Below are positions 16,116 to 24,094 of a stretch of DNA of 33,209 nt, piece by piece. Position 1 is the stretch's first letter; each line of letters starts with the position of its first letter. Both the position numbers and the translations under genes were made by a program. The stretch is from contig JAYELL010000064.1 in the NCBI GenBank assembly GCA_034717495.1, positions 2,473 to 35,681 of the forward strand. Direction: 5' to 3'. The stretch comes from Chloroflexota bacterium. Lineage in GTDB: Bacteria; Chloroflexota; Anaerolineae; JAAEKA01. The notes beneath the pieces are model-generated. The model was not told the DNA's origin. It made no database searches and was given only the letters and a program-made list of their open reading frames with translations.

Positions 16116-16831
16116 GTCCGTCCTCCGTCCGCCAGTAGCCGTTGCAGGTTACCTCCCATGATGGCAGCCCGCTGTTCGTCGCTCAGTGCCGCGACCTCAA
16201 GACAGCGCAGCCCGCTGCCCATGGACGACAGTGGCGCGCCCGACCCGAAGATTAGCCGTTGGTGACCCATGGCCTCAACCAGCACCTTCACGGCGCCCGG
16301 GCCGTGAAGCAAGCGGGTGGACACGTACAGGTTGGTGCCCGTCTCCAACAAGGCCAAAAAGTCACTGGCCTGGTAGAAGTGCAGCCCCAGGATGGTGGTA
16401 ACCGTGGTTCCCTCAACCGCACGCGCCACGGCGCTGGGTTGTCCGCCAAGAAAGAGCACGGCGCCTACCGCTTCAAGGGCGTCCAGCACACGGCGCAGCA
16501 CAGCTTGATCCGGTGTCCACCCCTGATATTCGGGAAACAAGCGCCATAGCCGCACGCCGGCCTCGGTCAGGCGCTGGATCTCCTCCCGGTAGCCCTGGAA
16601 CCTGCGCAGATCGATGGTGCCGACCGGGATGAAGCGCGGCTGCTCCCGGCACCATGCCAGGGTCTCATCGTTGCCCTCGAAATGGTCGAACAGAGCGCCG
16701 CGAGCCGATACCACACAGGCTCGCCGGACGCCATGTTGGTCCATCATCTGCAGGAGACGGCCGGTGGAGATGTCCACCTGGCGCTGTGGCCAGAAGCCGG
16801 TCATCGTGTCCAGATCGATAATTTCGTTCAT
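16112..16831 (-). CDS. Amidohydrolase-like protein without metal ligands
   Basis: A 239-aa protein that lines up over its whole length with the Amidohydro_2 protein encoded next to it, including the end (LIFGSGAP then RAAIMGGNLQRLL against LFGTDAT then ENARRLF). Every expected ligand is replaced: HxH is DLDTMTG, KVHP is LWRLFPEY, IHTFG is LFLGG, AHMGG is GLHFY, and the FGTD Asp is Gly. It therefore probably does not bind the catalytic metal. The reading frame is intact and tightly packed (17 nt after the permease stop, ATGA overlap with the active paralogue; AGAAGG ribosome site), which argues for a maintained structural or regulatory role rather than decay. Confidence 0.82.
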   Translation of the reverse strand: MNEIIDLDTMTGFWPQRQVDISTGRLLQMMDQHGVRRACVVSARGALFDHFEGNDETLAWCREQPRFIPVGTIDLRRFQGYREEIQRLTEAGVRLWRLFPEYQGWTPDQAVLRRVLDALEAVGAVLFLGGQPSAVARAVEGTTVTTILGLHFYQASDFLALLETGTNLYVSTRLLHGPGAVKVLVEAMGHQRLIFGSGAPLSSMGSGLRCLEVAALSDEQRAAIMGGNLQRLLADGGRT

Positions 16832-16847
16832 GATACCTTCTTGTCAC

Positions 16848-17696
16848 TCATGCTTTTAGCCCCGTCAGTGCGATGCCGCGTACGATGTGGCGGCGTAGCA
16901 CGATGAAGACCAGGAGCACTGGTAGGATGGAAATCATGGAACCAGCGTTGATCAGCCCCAGGTCTACCGTAAAACGGTACTGGAACATACCCAGGCCCAG
17001 TTCCATGGTCCAAAGATCGCGGTTGCTGGTTATGATCAATGGCCAAATGAAGGCAGCCCAGGCCACCATGAAGGCGAAGATGGCCAGAGCCCCCATGGGG
17101 CCACGCAGAAGCGGCAACGCTACCTGCCAATAGATACGCCAATCCGATGCTCCGTCGATGCGAGCCGCGTCCATGAGTTCGTCAGGTAGCGATGCAATGA
17201 CGTTCTGGCGCATGAAAAAGACGCCGAAGCTCATGATCAGGTAGGGCGAGACCAGGCCAATGTAGGTGTTCACCTGCTTCAATTTCACCATAGTTAGATA
17301 GAGCGGGATCATGTAGGTCTCGAAAGGCACCATGGCCGTGGCCAGAATCAGAATGAACAGGAAGGTTTTGCCGGGAAAATTGTACTTGCCGAAGACGAAC
17401 CCCGCCAGCGTAGAGGTGAACAGAATGGCTATTGTAGAGGCCGTCGCCATGATCAAACTGTTGAGGAAGAAACGTCCGAAGGGTGCGGTTTCGAACACGC
17501 CGACGTAGTTTTCGAGGGTAAAAGTTTGCGGGATAAGTTGCGGTGGCCAGGATAGCACTTCGTCCGGTGGTTTCAAGGAAGTAGACAGCATCCAGACGAA
17601 GGGCAGCACCATGAGGATAGCCCCTGTCATTAGCAAGATCTGCTTGGCTATGCTAAGTGGCTCGAATCGCTCTCTGAGTGGTTTTTTTTGTGCCAT
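16848..17696 (-). CDS. Carbohydrate ABC transporter permease, MalG-type
   Basis: A 282-aa permease with six predicted membrane segments. It starts with a basic cytoplasmic tail (MAQKKPLRERFEPLS), has the SLKPPDEVLSWPPQLIPQ periplasmic entry and the EAA loop LPDELMDAARIDGASDWRIY, and ends in IALTGLKA. Its ATG lies 1 nt after the stop of the MalF-type gene, so the two are translationally coupled. It forms the channel of the second importer. No ATP-binding subunit is encoded in the window, so a shared ATPase must energise it. Confidence 0.93.
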   Translation of the reverse strand: MAQKKPLRERFEPLSIAKQILLMTGAILMVLPFVWMLSTSLKPPDEVLSWPPQLIPQTFTLENYVGVFETAPFGRFFLNSLIMATASTIAILFTSTLAGFVFGKYNFPGKTFLFILILATAMVPFETYMIPLYLTMVKLKQVNTYIGLVSPYLIMSFGVFFMRQNVIASLPDELMDAARIDGASDWRIYWQVALPLLRGPMGALAIFAFMVAWAAFIWPLIITSNRDLWTMELGLGMFQYRFTVDLGLINAGSMISILPVLLVFIVLRRHIVRGIALTGLKA

Positions 17697-17697
17697 C

Positions 17698-18651
17698 TCA
17701 ATCGCTCCTGATCACGCCGAACTGGATGACCGTCAGGACCAGAATAATCAGGAAGAGGACTACCGCCTCCGATGCCGCATAACCGGTTCTGAAGTAGCGA
17801 AATGCATTCTCGTAGATGTCGAATACGAGGGTTCGGACGGCATTTCCCGGCGCTCCTTGCGGACCCGCAGTCATGATGAAAACCTGGGTGAAGACGTTGT
17901 AGGCGTTGATGGTTGAAATGACGATCACGAACAGCAGGATGGGGCGCAGAAGCGGTAGCGTGATACGACGAAAGATGGCCGAATTGCTGGCGCCATCGAT
18001 CTCGGCCGCCTCGAAGTAGACCTCGGGAATGGCGCGGATGCCCACCAGGAAGATGACCATGTTGTAGCCAATCACTTTCCAGGTGCTCATGATGATGATG
18101 GCCCACATGGCCGTGTCTGGATAGACGAGCCAGCCTACCGGATCGACGCCGATCCAGGAGAGAGCGTAATTCAATAACCCGTAGGTTGGATCATAGATCC
18201 ACTTCCACACTACGGCCACCGGCACCATGGGTGTGATCACGGGAATGAAATAGATGGCCTCGTACCATCCGCCCAGCCGCACCTTACTGGCCAGTAACGC
18301 GGCCAACCCCAGGGCGATAGTCACGCTGAACAGGGTTAGAAAAATGGCAAAGAAGGTGGTATTACGCAGCGATATGAGGAAGAGGTGATCGTTGAAGAGA
18401 TCGATGAAGTTCTGGAAGCCGACAAAGTTCTCGCGGGGATTGACGACGGAAGAATCGTAGAAGCTGTAGATGAAGTTCTGGGCAATAGGGATGATGCGCA
18501 GAAGCAGGTAGATGGCCAGAATGGGAAGAAGCGCCAGGTAGGCGAACATCCGCTTATTCAACTCATTGCGGCTGATGTGGAAGAACCGGGCCAGCGCAAT
18601 GGTCACTCTGTCCGAGAACCTCTCTTGCTGCAGTCCGGCGGATGTACTCAT
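17698..18651 (-). CDS. Carbohydrate ABC transporter permease, MalF-type
   Basis: A 317-aa permease. An N-terminal cytoplasmic stretch of about 35 residues precedes the first membrane helix (YLALLPILAIYLLLRIIPIA). The MalF-type signature continues with FYDSSVVNPRENFVGFQNF, and the EAA loop is IPEVYFEAAEIDGASNSAIF, slightly divergent at its start. GAGGTGACATC before the ATG is a clear ribosome site. The gene is separated from the binding-protein gene by a structured 411-nt gap, and is fused tightly (1 nt) to the MalG-type partner. Confidence 0.93.
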   Translation of the reverse strand: MSTSAGLQQERFSDRVTIALARFFHISRNELNKRMFAYLALLPILAIYLLLRIIPIAQNFIYSFYDSSVVNPRENFVGFQNFIDLFNDHLFLISLRNTTFFAIFLTLFSVTIALGLAALLASKVRLGGWYEAIYFIPVITPMVPVAVVWKWIYDPTYGLLNYALSWIGVDPVGWLVYPDTAMWAIIIMSTWKVIGYNMVIFLVGIRAIPEVYFEAAEIDGASNSAIFRRITLPLLRPILLFVIVISTINAYNVFTQVFIMTAGPQGAPGNAVRTLVFDIYENAFRYFRTGYAASEAVVLFLIILVLTVIQFGVIRSD

Positions 18652-18784
18652 GATGTCACCTCATGACCGGCGTTGCTGGGGTCCTGGTCGAAGCTGCATG
18701 AGTCAGTCCCATGCAGCATAGCGTGATCAACTCTGACTGGGCGCGGACTGGTACACGAAGGTGTAACTATCGCGGTAGTTAGAG

Positions 18785-18815
18785 GCTCTAGCCGGATCAC
18801 GGATCCGACTAGAGC
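18785..18815 (-). other. 14-bp RNA hairpin between binding-protein and permease genes
   Basis: GCTCTAGCCGGATC and GATCCGACTAGAGC (18785-18798 and 18802-18815) form a 14-bp stem around a 3-nt loop. The single mismatch is C-A as plus-strand RNA but G-U in the minus-strand transcript, so the structure is made for the operon mRNA. No T-run follows, so attenuation by RNase stalling or mRNA stabilisation is more likely than full termination. A second small hairpin, TACAC-gaag-GTGTA, lies at 18752-18765. Confidence 0.6.
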
Positions 18816-18966
18816 AATCGTTTGCAGGGCACTTAATGACTGCGGATCACGGATTCACTTGGGCACAATGGCTGAAGGCCAACCCCGGTTTCACTTCCGC
18901 GGCGCTGTACCAACGCGGGTTACATGGGTAATCTGTGCAACCAATTTCGACCTGGACCAAAGGCCT

Positions 18967-19038
18967 GAGCGGGCAGCCCTACCGATGCACCCGCTCCCTG
19001 TACGGGGAACGGGCGACTCGTATTGGGGCTACCCGCTC
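18967..19038 (-). other. Nested long hairpin just past the binding-protein stop
   Basis: GAGCGGGCAGCCC (18967-18979) pairs with GGGCTACCCGCTC (19026-19038); the one mismatch is again a G-U pair in the minus-strand RNA. An inner imperfect stem (CCCGCTCCC against GGGGAACGGG, around 18990-19013) fits inside. The structure starts 24 nt after the binding-protein stop at 19063 and would protect that message from 3' decay and lower permease expression, like the malE-malF intercistronic palindromes of enterobacteria. Confidence 0.6.
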
Positions 19039-19062
19039 TGTGTCAATGGATCAGGGGATGGC

Positions 19063-20430
19063 TTACTCTCCGGCGTACATGTCCGAGCGTTCGAGAACGG
19101 CGTTGGTCTCGTTCGCCGCATCCTCGATGACTTGGGCGATTCCCTCGGGGTTGTCCACAAGGCTCTCGTCCAGGTAAGCAGACACCAGTCGCTCGGCTAC
19201 CTTGGTCAGAACCTCGTCAAAGGGTGCAATGACGAAGTAGCCGAACTCCCCGTAGTCGGGATCGGACATAGTGAAGGCCTCAAACTGCGGAACCTTGTCC
19301 GTGACCGGCGAGTAGTCTACGTCCTGGCGGGTAGGCAGCCAGCCCACGTTCTCCAACAGCCACAGCAGGTGCTCGGGCTGTTGCATGTACTGGGCGAAGT
19401 CCCAGGCCACATCCGCATTCTCAGCCGAACGGGTAACGTAGATGTTAACTGGATTGGTGATACGACCCCAGCGTTCACCGGCAGGCACGGGCGCCGTGCC
19501 ATAGTTCAGGTCCGGGTTCTTCTTGGCGATGTCGCCGATAACCCACGACTCGCGGAAGAACATGGCCGTCTGCTCCAACTCGAAGGCCTCGGCGTCGTGC
19601 TTGATAGCGTGATCGTCCCAATTGTCCTTATGGACGGCATCGATGTAGTACTGGAGCGCGGCTCGACCGGCGTCGTTGTTGTAGCCGGCTCGGTACTTTC
19701 CGTCGACCTCCTCCAGGATGCTGCCGCCAAGGGGATAGAGCACGAACCACCATTTTTCGCCCACTCCTGAGCCCTGGCCCGAGAGGCGCAAGCTGTGGCC
19801 GCTGCGGGTCAGGTTGCCGCTATCGTCGTATTGGGCCAGTTGTTTGGCATAGTCGTACATCTGCTCCATGGTCTCGGGCGGGCCGGGCAGACCAGCTTCC
19901 TCGAACATGTCCTTGTTCCAGAACAGGGCGGTGCGGCCCATGAACAGGGGCAGGCCGTACTCCTTGCCATCATAAGTATTGTTCTGGTGCATGAACTCGG
20001 AGTAGCGTCCCTCCGTATCTGTGAACTCCTGGACGTCGGCCGGTAGTTCAGGGATCAGGCCGGCCTCGATGAACTTCTGGTTGGAGTACATGGATATCTC
20101 GATCAGATCAGACGCCGTATCCGAGGGGATGGTGGCCGACAGCTTCTGCTCGAACTCGCGCAGCGGCTGGGTCGTGATCTCCACATCGACGTTGGGGTGA
20201 TCCTGCTTGTAGGCTTCGGCCACATGCTTGTAGAAGGGTTCCATTTCAGGAAAACCACCCCAAAGGGTCAGGGTGATGGGCTCATCGGCTACCGATTCGG
20301 CGGGTTGCGCTTCCGCCGGCTCGGCAGGAGCGGCGGGAGGAGCGGCGGGCACTGCACAGGCCGTGAGCACCATGCTGGCGATAAGTATCAGAACCAGTAG
20401 TCGCGGGAACGGCGCATTGAGATTTCTCAT
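19063..20430 (-). CDS. Sugar-binding lipoprotein of second ABC importer (SBP_bac_1 type)
   Basis: A 455-aa solute-binding lipoprotein. The signal peptide is residues 1-24, with lipobox VLTAC and Cys25, then an Ala/Pro/Glu linker to about residue 48. The mature domain starts ITLTLWGGFPEMEPFY and carries the family pieces DHPNVDVEIT, YGLPLFMGRTALFWNKDMF and the aromatic patch GEKWWFVLYPLGG that may face the sugar. GGGAGAGA before ATG 20430 is the ribosome site. It heads a minus-strand operon with two permeases, two amidohydrolase-fold proteins, a cupin and a URO-D-fold protein. The ligand is probably a sugar or sugar-acid oligomer that those enzymes then process; the sequence does not identify it. 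Confidence 0.93.
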   Translation of the reverse strand: MRNLNAPFPRLLVLILIASMVLTACAVPAAPPAAPAEPAEAQPAESVADEPITLTLWGGFPEMEPFYKHVAEAYKQDHPNVDVEITTQPLREFEQKLSATIPSDTASDLIEISMYSNQKFIEAGLIPELPADVQEFTDTEGRYSEFMHQNNTYDGKEYGLPLFMGRTALFWNKDMFEEAGLPGPPETMEQMYDYAKQLAQYDDSGNLTRSGHSLRLSGQGSGVGEKWWFVLYPLGGSILEEVDGKYRAGYNNDAGRAALQYYIDAVHKDNWDDHAIKHDAEAFELEQTAMFFRESWVIGDIAKKNPDLNYGTAPVPAGERWGRITNPVNIYVTRSAENADVAWDFAQYMQQPEHLLWLLENVGWLPTRQDVDYSPVTDKVPQFEAFTMSDPDYGEFGYFVIAPFDEVLTKVAERLVSAYLDESLVDNPEGIAQVIEDAANETNAVLERSDMYAGE

Positions 20431-20708
20431 CAGGTCTCTCCCTCTATGTGAACAGAAAAGGCAAACAGAAATTGGTTAGACAACGCAGGCGAGATCCTCG
20501 TATGTGTTTGGACACCTCCTTTAGCGAGCGCGCTTGATCTGTGGCCGGATGGATAGAACACGCAGACAGATAAGAAACGGGCATTATCCATAGCGTGCGC
20601 AGGCAGCGGGGTTCAAGCGGGGTTGATAGAGCTTGGGCTGAAGAAACATGGAAAATCAGTCGACATTGACCTTTCAGGAGAACGGATCGGAAACAACGCC
20701 GGAAGGGA
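20431..20708 (-). promoter_or_regulatory. Upstream region of second importer operon with paired direct repeats
   Basis: No coding sequence is visible. On the plus strand AGCGGGGTT occurs twice (20605-20613 and 20616-20624), with starts 11 nt apart, one helical turn, as expected for tandem regulator subunits. Close by on the minus strand, TTGAAC and TATGGA with an 18-nt spacer form only a weak promoter. An unused-looking AAAGGAGGTG lies near 20515-20524 without a start codon at the right distance. Confidence 0.35.
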
Positions 20709-21390
20709 CTAACACTTGAAGTATAACTGCCAATGAGCATTTGTCAAATCAAGGTGTCTTTTCATAATGGTCGAGTACCTCGCAAGCTCTTGCCATCCAA
20801 ATTGCCCCCGACCGGTGTGGCGGGGGGGGGGCGGAGTGGGCGAGGGGGAGATGACCAGCTCGTCCCGGGGGATCAGCCTGGCAGACACTGTCCGCGCGCC
20901 GGGCACGAAGACAACAGAGCGAGGGGTAGAGGAAGTAAAATCGATGCCGGGATACAGGTCCACATAGCGCACCCTGTCCCAAACCGGCACGTCAGGCTGC
21001 CACTGATCGGCGTCGTTGCCGATGAAATAGCTGACCACGGTATCCAGTGGGTCGAAGGTTTCGATGCGTACATCAGGATTGGATCCAGGGAAGGAGAGCT
21101 TGATGTTGACAGCGCGGGCGGAGGACGCGGCGACGCGGGGATGGGGCGAAAGTCCCCGTGTCGCTCCCTCGCCGTGTCCCCGTGTCTTCTGCCTCAAAAA
21201 GCGTGATCCAGATCGCGTCCTCGGCTAGCCACATGGTGCCGACCGGGCTGCTGTTGAAGTCGAGGTCGGACGATGCTTGTGGGCGCGGCGTTTCAGGCGT
21301 GGGATGCGCCGCTGTCGGCAGGCCCGCCGGGCCAAGCAAGACACCGACGAGGAATGTGACGATAAACAATGACCTGACAGAGTTTCTCAT
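20709..21390 (-). pseudogene. Frameshifted, truncated DUF7948/SBBP-type secreted protein
   Basis: The N-terminal part starts at ATG 21390 (AGGGAGGG upstream), with a signal peptide (SLFIVTFLVGVLLGPAGLP) and SPVGTMWLAEDAIWITLFE. Near 21180-21200 the frame shifts, and a second frame continues with VSYFIGNDADQW and VPVWDRVRYVDLYPGIDF. Both segments match, in order, the N-terminal domain of SBBP-repeat surface proteins common in Chloroflexota. The shift is next to two copies of GACACGGGGAC, suggesting slippage or insertion of low-complexity DNA. After PGIDF the similarity stops; the rest passes a G10/C10 tract (20822-20831) and a proline-rich stretch before a stop at 20709. The beta-propeller repeats are absent, so this is a dead fragment. 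Confidence 0.7.
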
Positions 21391-21488
21391 GAGCTTTCCC
21401 TCCCTGGGAGTAACGTGAGCCCCGCGGGGATCCCACCATCGGTAACAAGTGAATCCAACGCGATCAGACACTATCACCATATCGCATT

Positions 21489-21839
21489 ATGCTGGGGAAA
21501 AGTATGATTGGCGATGTGCTTGAGGCGGATCGCCTGATCCTGGCCGGTGCTGACGTTGATGCCGTCGACGCCGAGAATAGATCACCTCTCAGCTGGGCGG
21601 CGATACAAGACCAGGTTGCCTTGGGACGGCAGTTGATCGCCAACGGCGCGACCGTCAATCACCGGGACTTGGAGGGAAAGACGGCTGTGTATTGGTCGAC
21701 GGAGCGGAATCACATCGCTTGTTTGCGCATGTTGCTCGCTGCCGGCGCGAATCCAAGGATCCGCAACCATGCAGGCACAATGCCTGTGGCCCTGACCGAT
21801 GGTGATATGAAACTGGCGCTACTTATCGCCGGAGGGTAG
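21489..21839 (+). CDS. Small ankyrin-repeat protein
   Basis: A protein of 116 aa (or 111 from the inner ATG 21504, which has GGGGAAAAG upstream) made almost wholly of ankyrin repeats. Recognisable units contain LILAGADVDAVDAENRSPLSWAA, then LIANGATVNHRDLEGKTAVYW, then LLAAGANPRIRNHAGTMPVAL, each with the G-A-x-x-N/D and D/N-x-x-G-x-T/S-P-L pattern, split here across three repeats. There is no signal peptide, so it should be a cytoplasmic protein-binding module. It is the only plus-strand gene between 13719 and 33209 apart from transposase debris and lies between decayed genes, so it could be the rest of a longer ankyrin gene. Partner unknown. Confidence 0.65.
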   Translation: MLGKSMIGDVLEADRLILAGADVDAVDAENRSPLSWAAIQDQVALGRQLIANGATVNHRDLEGKTAVYWSTERNHIACLRMLLAAGANPRIRNHAGTMPVALTDGDMKLALLIAGG

Positions 21840-22268
21840 CGGTTGAGCGAAGTAGCGTACCGTTCAAGAGAACTACATCCGAACCAACGGAGCTCACGAT
21901 GAGACCGCCGGAGAATGATTTTGTAAAATACAGAGCCTCATTGACGCGACTCTACTACTCAGGTGCATCGTCCGGCGAGTGGCTTGTGCTTTGATCGGGA
22001 ATAAGCGCGGCGCCAGAATCGCTCTGACAATGGTTCGCGATCGAGTAAAATGGCGTTCAGATGCAATACGCTGAAACGGGAGCTTGCCCACCCGCGGCGC
22101 GGGCGACTACGCTGTCGATGCAACGGGGGGTGGTGAGCGCTGGGCTGGCTGGGAAGGTGGGGTGGCTCGGCCAGTAATCCCGCGAAACGTCTCAGATCAC
22201 GTAGCTGGCAGATCAAGTAGAAACTCGCTCGCAGGATTGGGAAGGATTCGGATGAACTTGAAAAGGCT
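21840..22268. other. 429-bp stretch with no recognised gene
   Basis: Frames here are short and show no family resemblance on either strand. A small GC palindrome (CCCGC-ggc-GCGGG) lies near 22091-22103, and a G-rich plus-strand patch spans about 22125-22170. The 3' end of the alcohol dehydrogenase gene borders it, with a weak TTGAA/TTCAA stem near 22258-22272 and no clear terminator. Confidence 0.4.
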
Positions 22269-23279
22269 TCAAACAAAATAGAACTGCACCTTCATTCGCT
22301 CGGGATCATTCTCCGCAATATCCAGCGCCTCGCTGAACAGGTCCAGGGGCAACCGGTGGGAGATCAGCGGCCCCACGTTTACCGCGTCGCTCTGAATCAA
22401 GGCGATCGCCTCGGGAAAGGTGCGATTGACCGCAAAACTACCGATGATGCTGAGATCCTTGCGAAAAACATCGAACGGCACGAAACAAGCCTGCGCCTGA
22501 GGCGGACAGACGCCGAAAACCCATATTTTTCCCCGCGGGCGCACGTAACCAAACCCTTCCTCGAGAACCGATGGCAGGCCTGTCACGTCGATCACCACAT
22601 CATAGCCCGCCGGCGCATACGCCTTCAAGCGCTCCCCGTGATCGCCATCCGCCAGCACAACTTCAGTCGCGCCCAACTGGGCCGCCAGATCCAATCTTGA
22701 TTGCAGTATATCGGTAGCAACGACCGTGGTTGCACCCGCACGGCTAACCGCCTGGGTAATAAGGCACCCCATTGGCCCCGTGCCCATGACGAGCACCGAA
22801 TCCCCCGGTTGAATCTGGACTCTTTTCAATCCCCAGACCACACAGGCAAGGGGTTCGATGAACGCTGCTTCGTCAAATGGTAACTCTCCAATCGCGAACA
22901 CATTGCTCTCGGGTACGGTTACATACTGAGCGAAACCGCCCGGGTGGGTAACCCCGATGGCCATGTGATTTTCACACTGGTTAGGTTCGTTTCGCTGGCA
23001 GAACTGGCAGCGATTGCAGGAGATGTTGGGATCGGCGGTGACCCGGTCGCCCGGTTTGAAGTAGCGCACCTCGTCTCCCACGGTCGCGACGACCCCGCTG
23101 AACTCGTGGCCGGGGGTGATTGGGTACACTGCCTGGTATTCACCATGGTAGATGTGTAGATCGGTGCCACAGATCCCAGCGGCGGCGACCTCGATCAATA
23201 CCTCGGAAGGGCCGGGCTTGGGCCGATCGGTCTCGACCACCTGAGCAGTCTTGGGGGATTGAATCACAGCAGCTTTCAT
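22269..23279 (-). CDS. Zinc-dependent medium-chain alcohol dehydrogenase (sorbitol/threonine dehydrogenase-like)
   Basis: A complete 336-aa MDR-family dehydrogenase. Catalytic zinc ligands are Cys37 (GICGTD), His58 and Glu59 (TPGHEF), with a further Glu in AFIEPLAC near 141. The structural zinc site is the four-cysteine lobe Cys88, Cys91, Cys94 and Cys102. The NAD-binding loop is VMGTGPMGCL. GGAGGTTCC directly before the ATG supports the start. The closest well-known relatives oxidise polyols (sorbitol, xylitol, butanediol) or threonine, and the FIEPLACVVWG segment favours the polyol branch. It lies next to a decayed aldo/keto reductase and may once have worked with it on the same alcohol/aldehyde pair. 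The gene itself looks functional. Confidence 0.9.
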   Translation of the reverse strand: MKAAVIQSPKTAQVVETDRPKPGPSEVLIEVAAAGICGTDLHIYHGEYQAVYPITPGHEFSGVVATVGDEVRYFKPGDRVTADPNISCNRCQFCQRNEPNQCENHMAIGVTHPGGFAQYVTVPESNVFAIGELPFDEAAFIEPLACVVWGLKRVQIQPGDSVLVMGTGPMGCLITQAVSRAGATTVVATDILQSRLDLAAQLGATEVVLADGDHGERLKAYAPAGYDVVIDVTGLPSVLEEGFGYVRPRGKIWVFGVCPPQAQACFVPFDVFRKDLSIIGSFAVNRTFPEAIALIQSDAVNVGPLISHRLPLDLFSEALDIAENDPERMKVQFYFV

Positions 23280-23424
23280 CGGAACCTCCAGGTTTCCAGA
23301 AGTCTGACTTTTTCGAAAAGTTGAGCTTCTTTCGGGCAGATGCCGCCTCCGGTTGAACTGAAGACATCGGCTTCAACAAGCTCGATAGGGAAATCCTCTT
23401 TGGACGGTAGGAAAAACGCGTTAG

Positions 23425-24094
23425 CTAAACTCGATACGAGTGTGGGCCAAAATCCGCCTCATAAAACGGCGACACCATGCGGCCGGGCGGCACAAGGGCA
23501 TCGATTAGTGAGCGATCCTCATCGGTGATCACAACATCCATGACACCCAGGTTATCCTCCAGTTGCGCCATGGTCCGTGGCCCGATGATCGCGCTGGAAA
23601 CAACCGGTTGTTGAACACACCAGGCCAACGAGAGTTGTGCGAGGGTACAGCTTTTCTCCGATGCAATTGGTTTCAAACCGTCGACGACATCGAAGAAATC
23701 GGTCTCGTAGCGCCGAACCATGTGGGGAAAATCCTTGAGCATAGTGGCAAAGCGGCTGTCAGGGGGCGGAGTTTGAGCGCGATCGTATTTTCCTGTCAAT
23801 AAACCCCCAGCCAAGGGACTCCAGGGAATAATGCCGAAGCCGTAGGTCTTGGCCACCGGCAGCAGCTCCCGCTCTATACGGCGATCGAGGATGCGATAGG
23901 GCCTCGCCGGTTACCTTCTCGCTGTGGCCGCGACTGTAGACATTGGCCGTGTCCAGAAAGTTGATGCCGGCGTCGATCGCCTTGTCGGTGATATCGTACG
24001 AATCGTCTGGTGAGGTTCGACCGCCGAACATCATGCAGCCAAGGCAGAGTTTGCTAACCTTCACGCCGGTCCTGCCGAGGGATATGTATTCCAT
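23425..24094 (-). pseudogene. Aldo/keto reductase with central deletion and frameshift
   Basis: The first 65 residues, from ATG 24094, are a normal AKR start: MEYISLGRTGVKVSKLCLG, then FLDTANVYSRGHSE with the catalytic Asp and Tyr. At about 23900 the sequence jumps in a different frame to PYRILDRRIERELLPVAKTYG, which in intact AKRs lies roughly 100 residues further on, and then continues through IIPWSPLAGGLLTGKY to the stop at 23425. The missing block contains the catalytic Lys and His. Reading straight through in the first frame gives a nonsense tail that ends near 23759. It is clearly inactive. The genes on both sides face the same direction. Confidence 0.85.

Noticed and set aside
20822-20831. 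Ten-base G tract as a phase-variation switch
   Set aside because: It lies past the frameshift in an already broken gene, so slippage would have no product to control.
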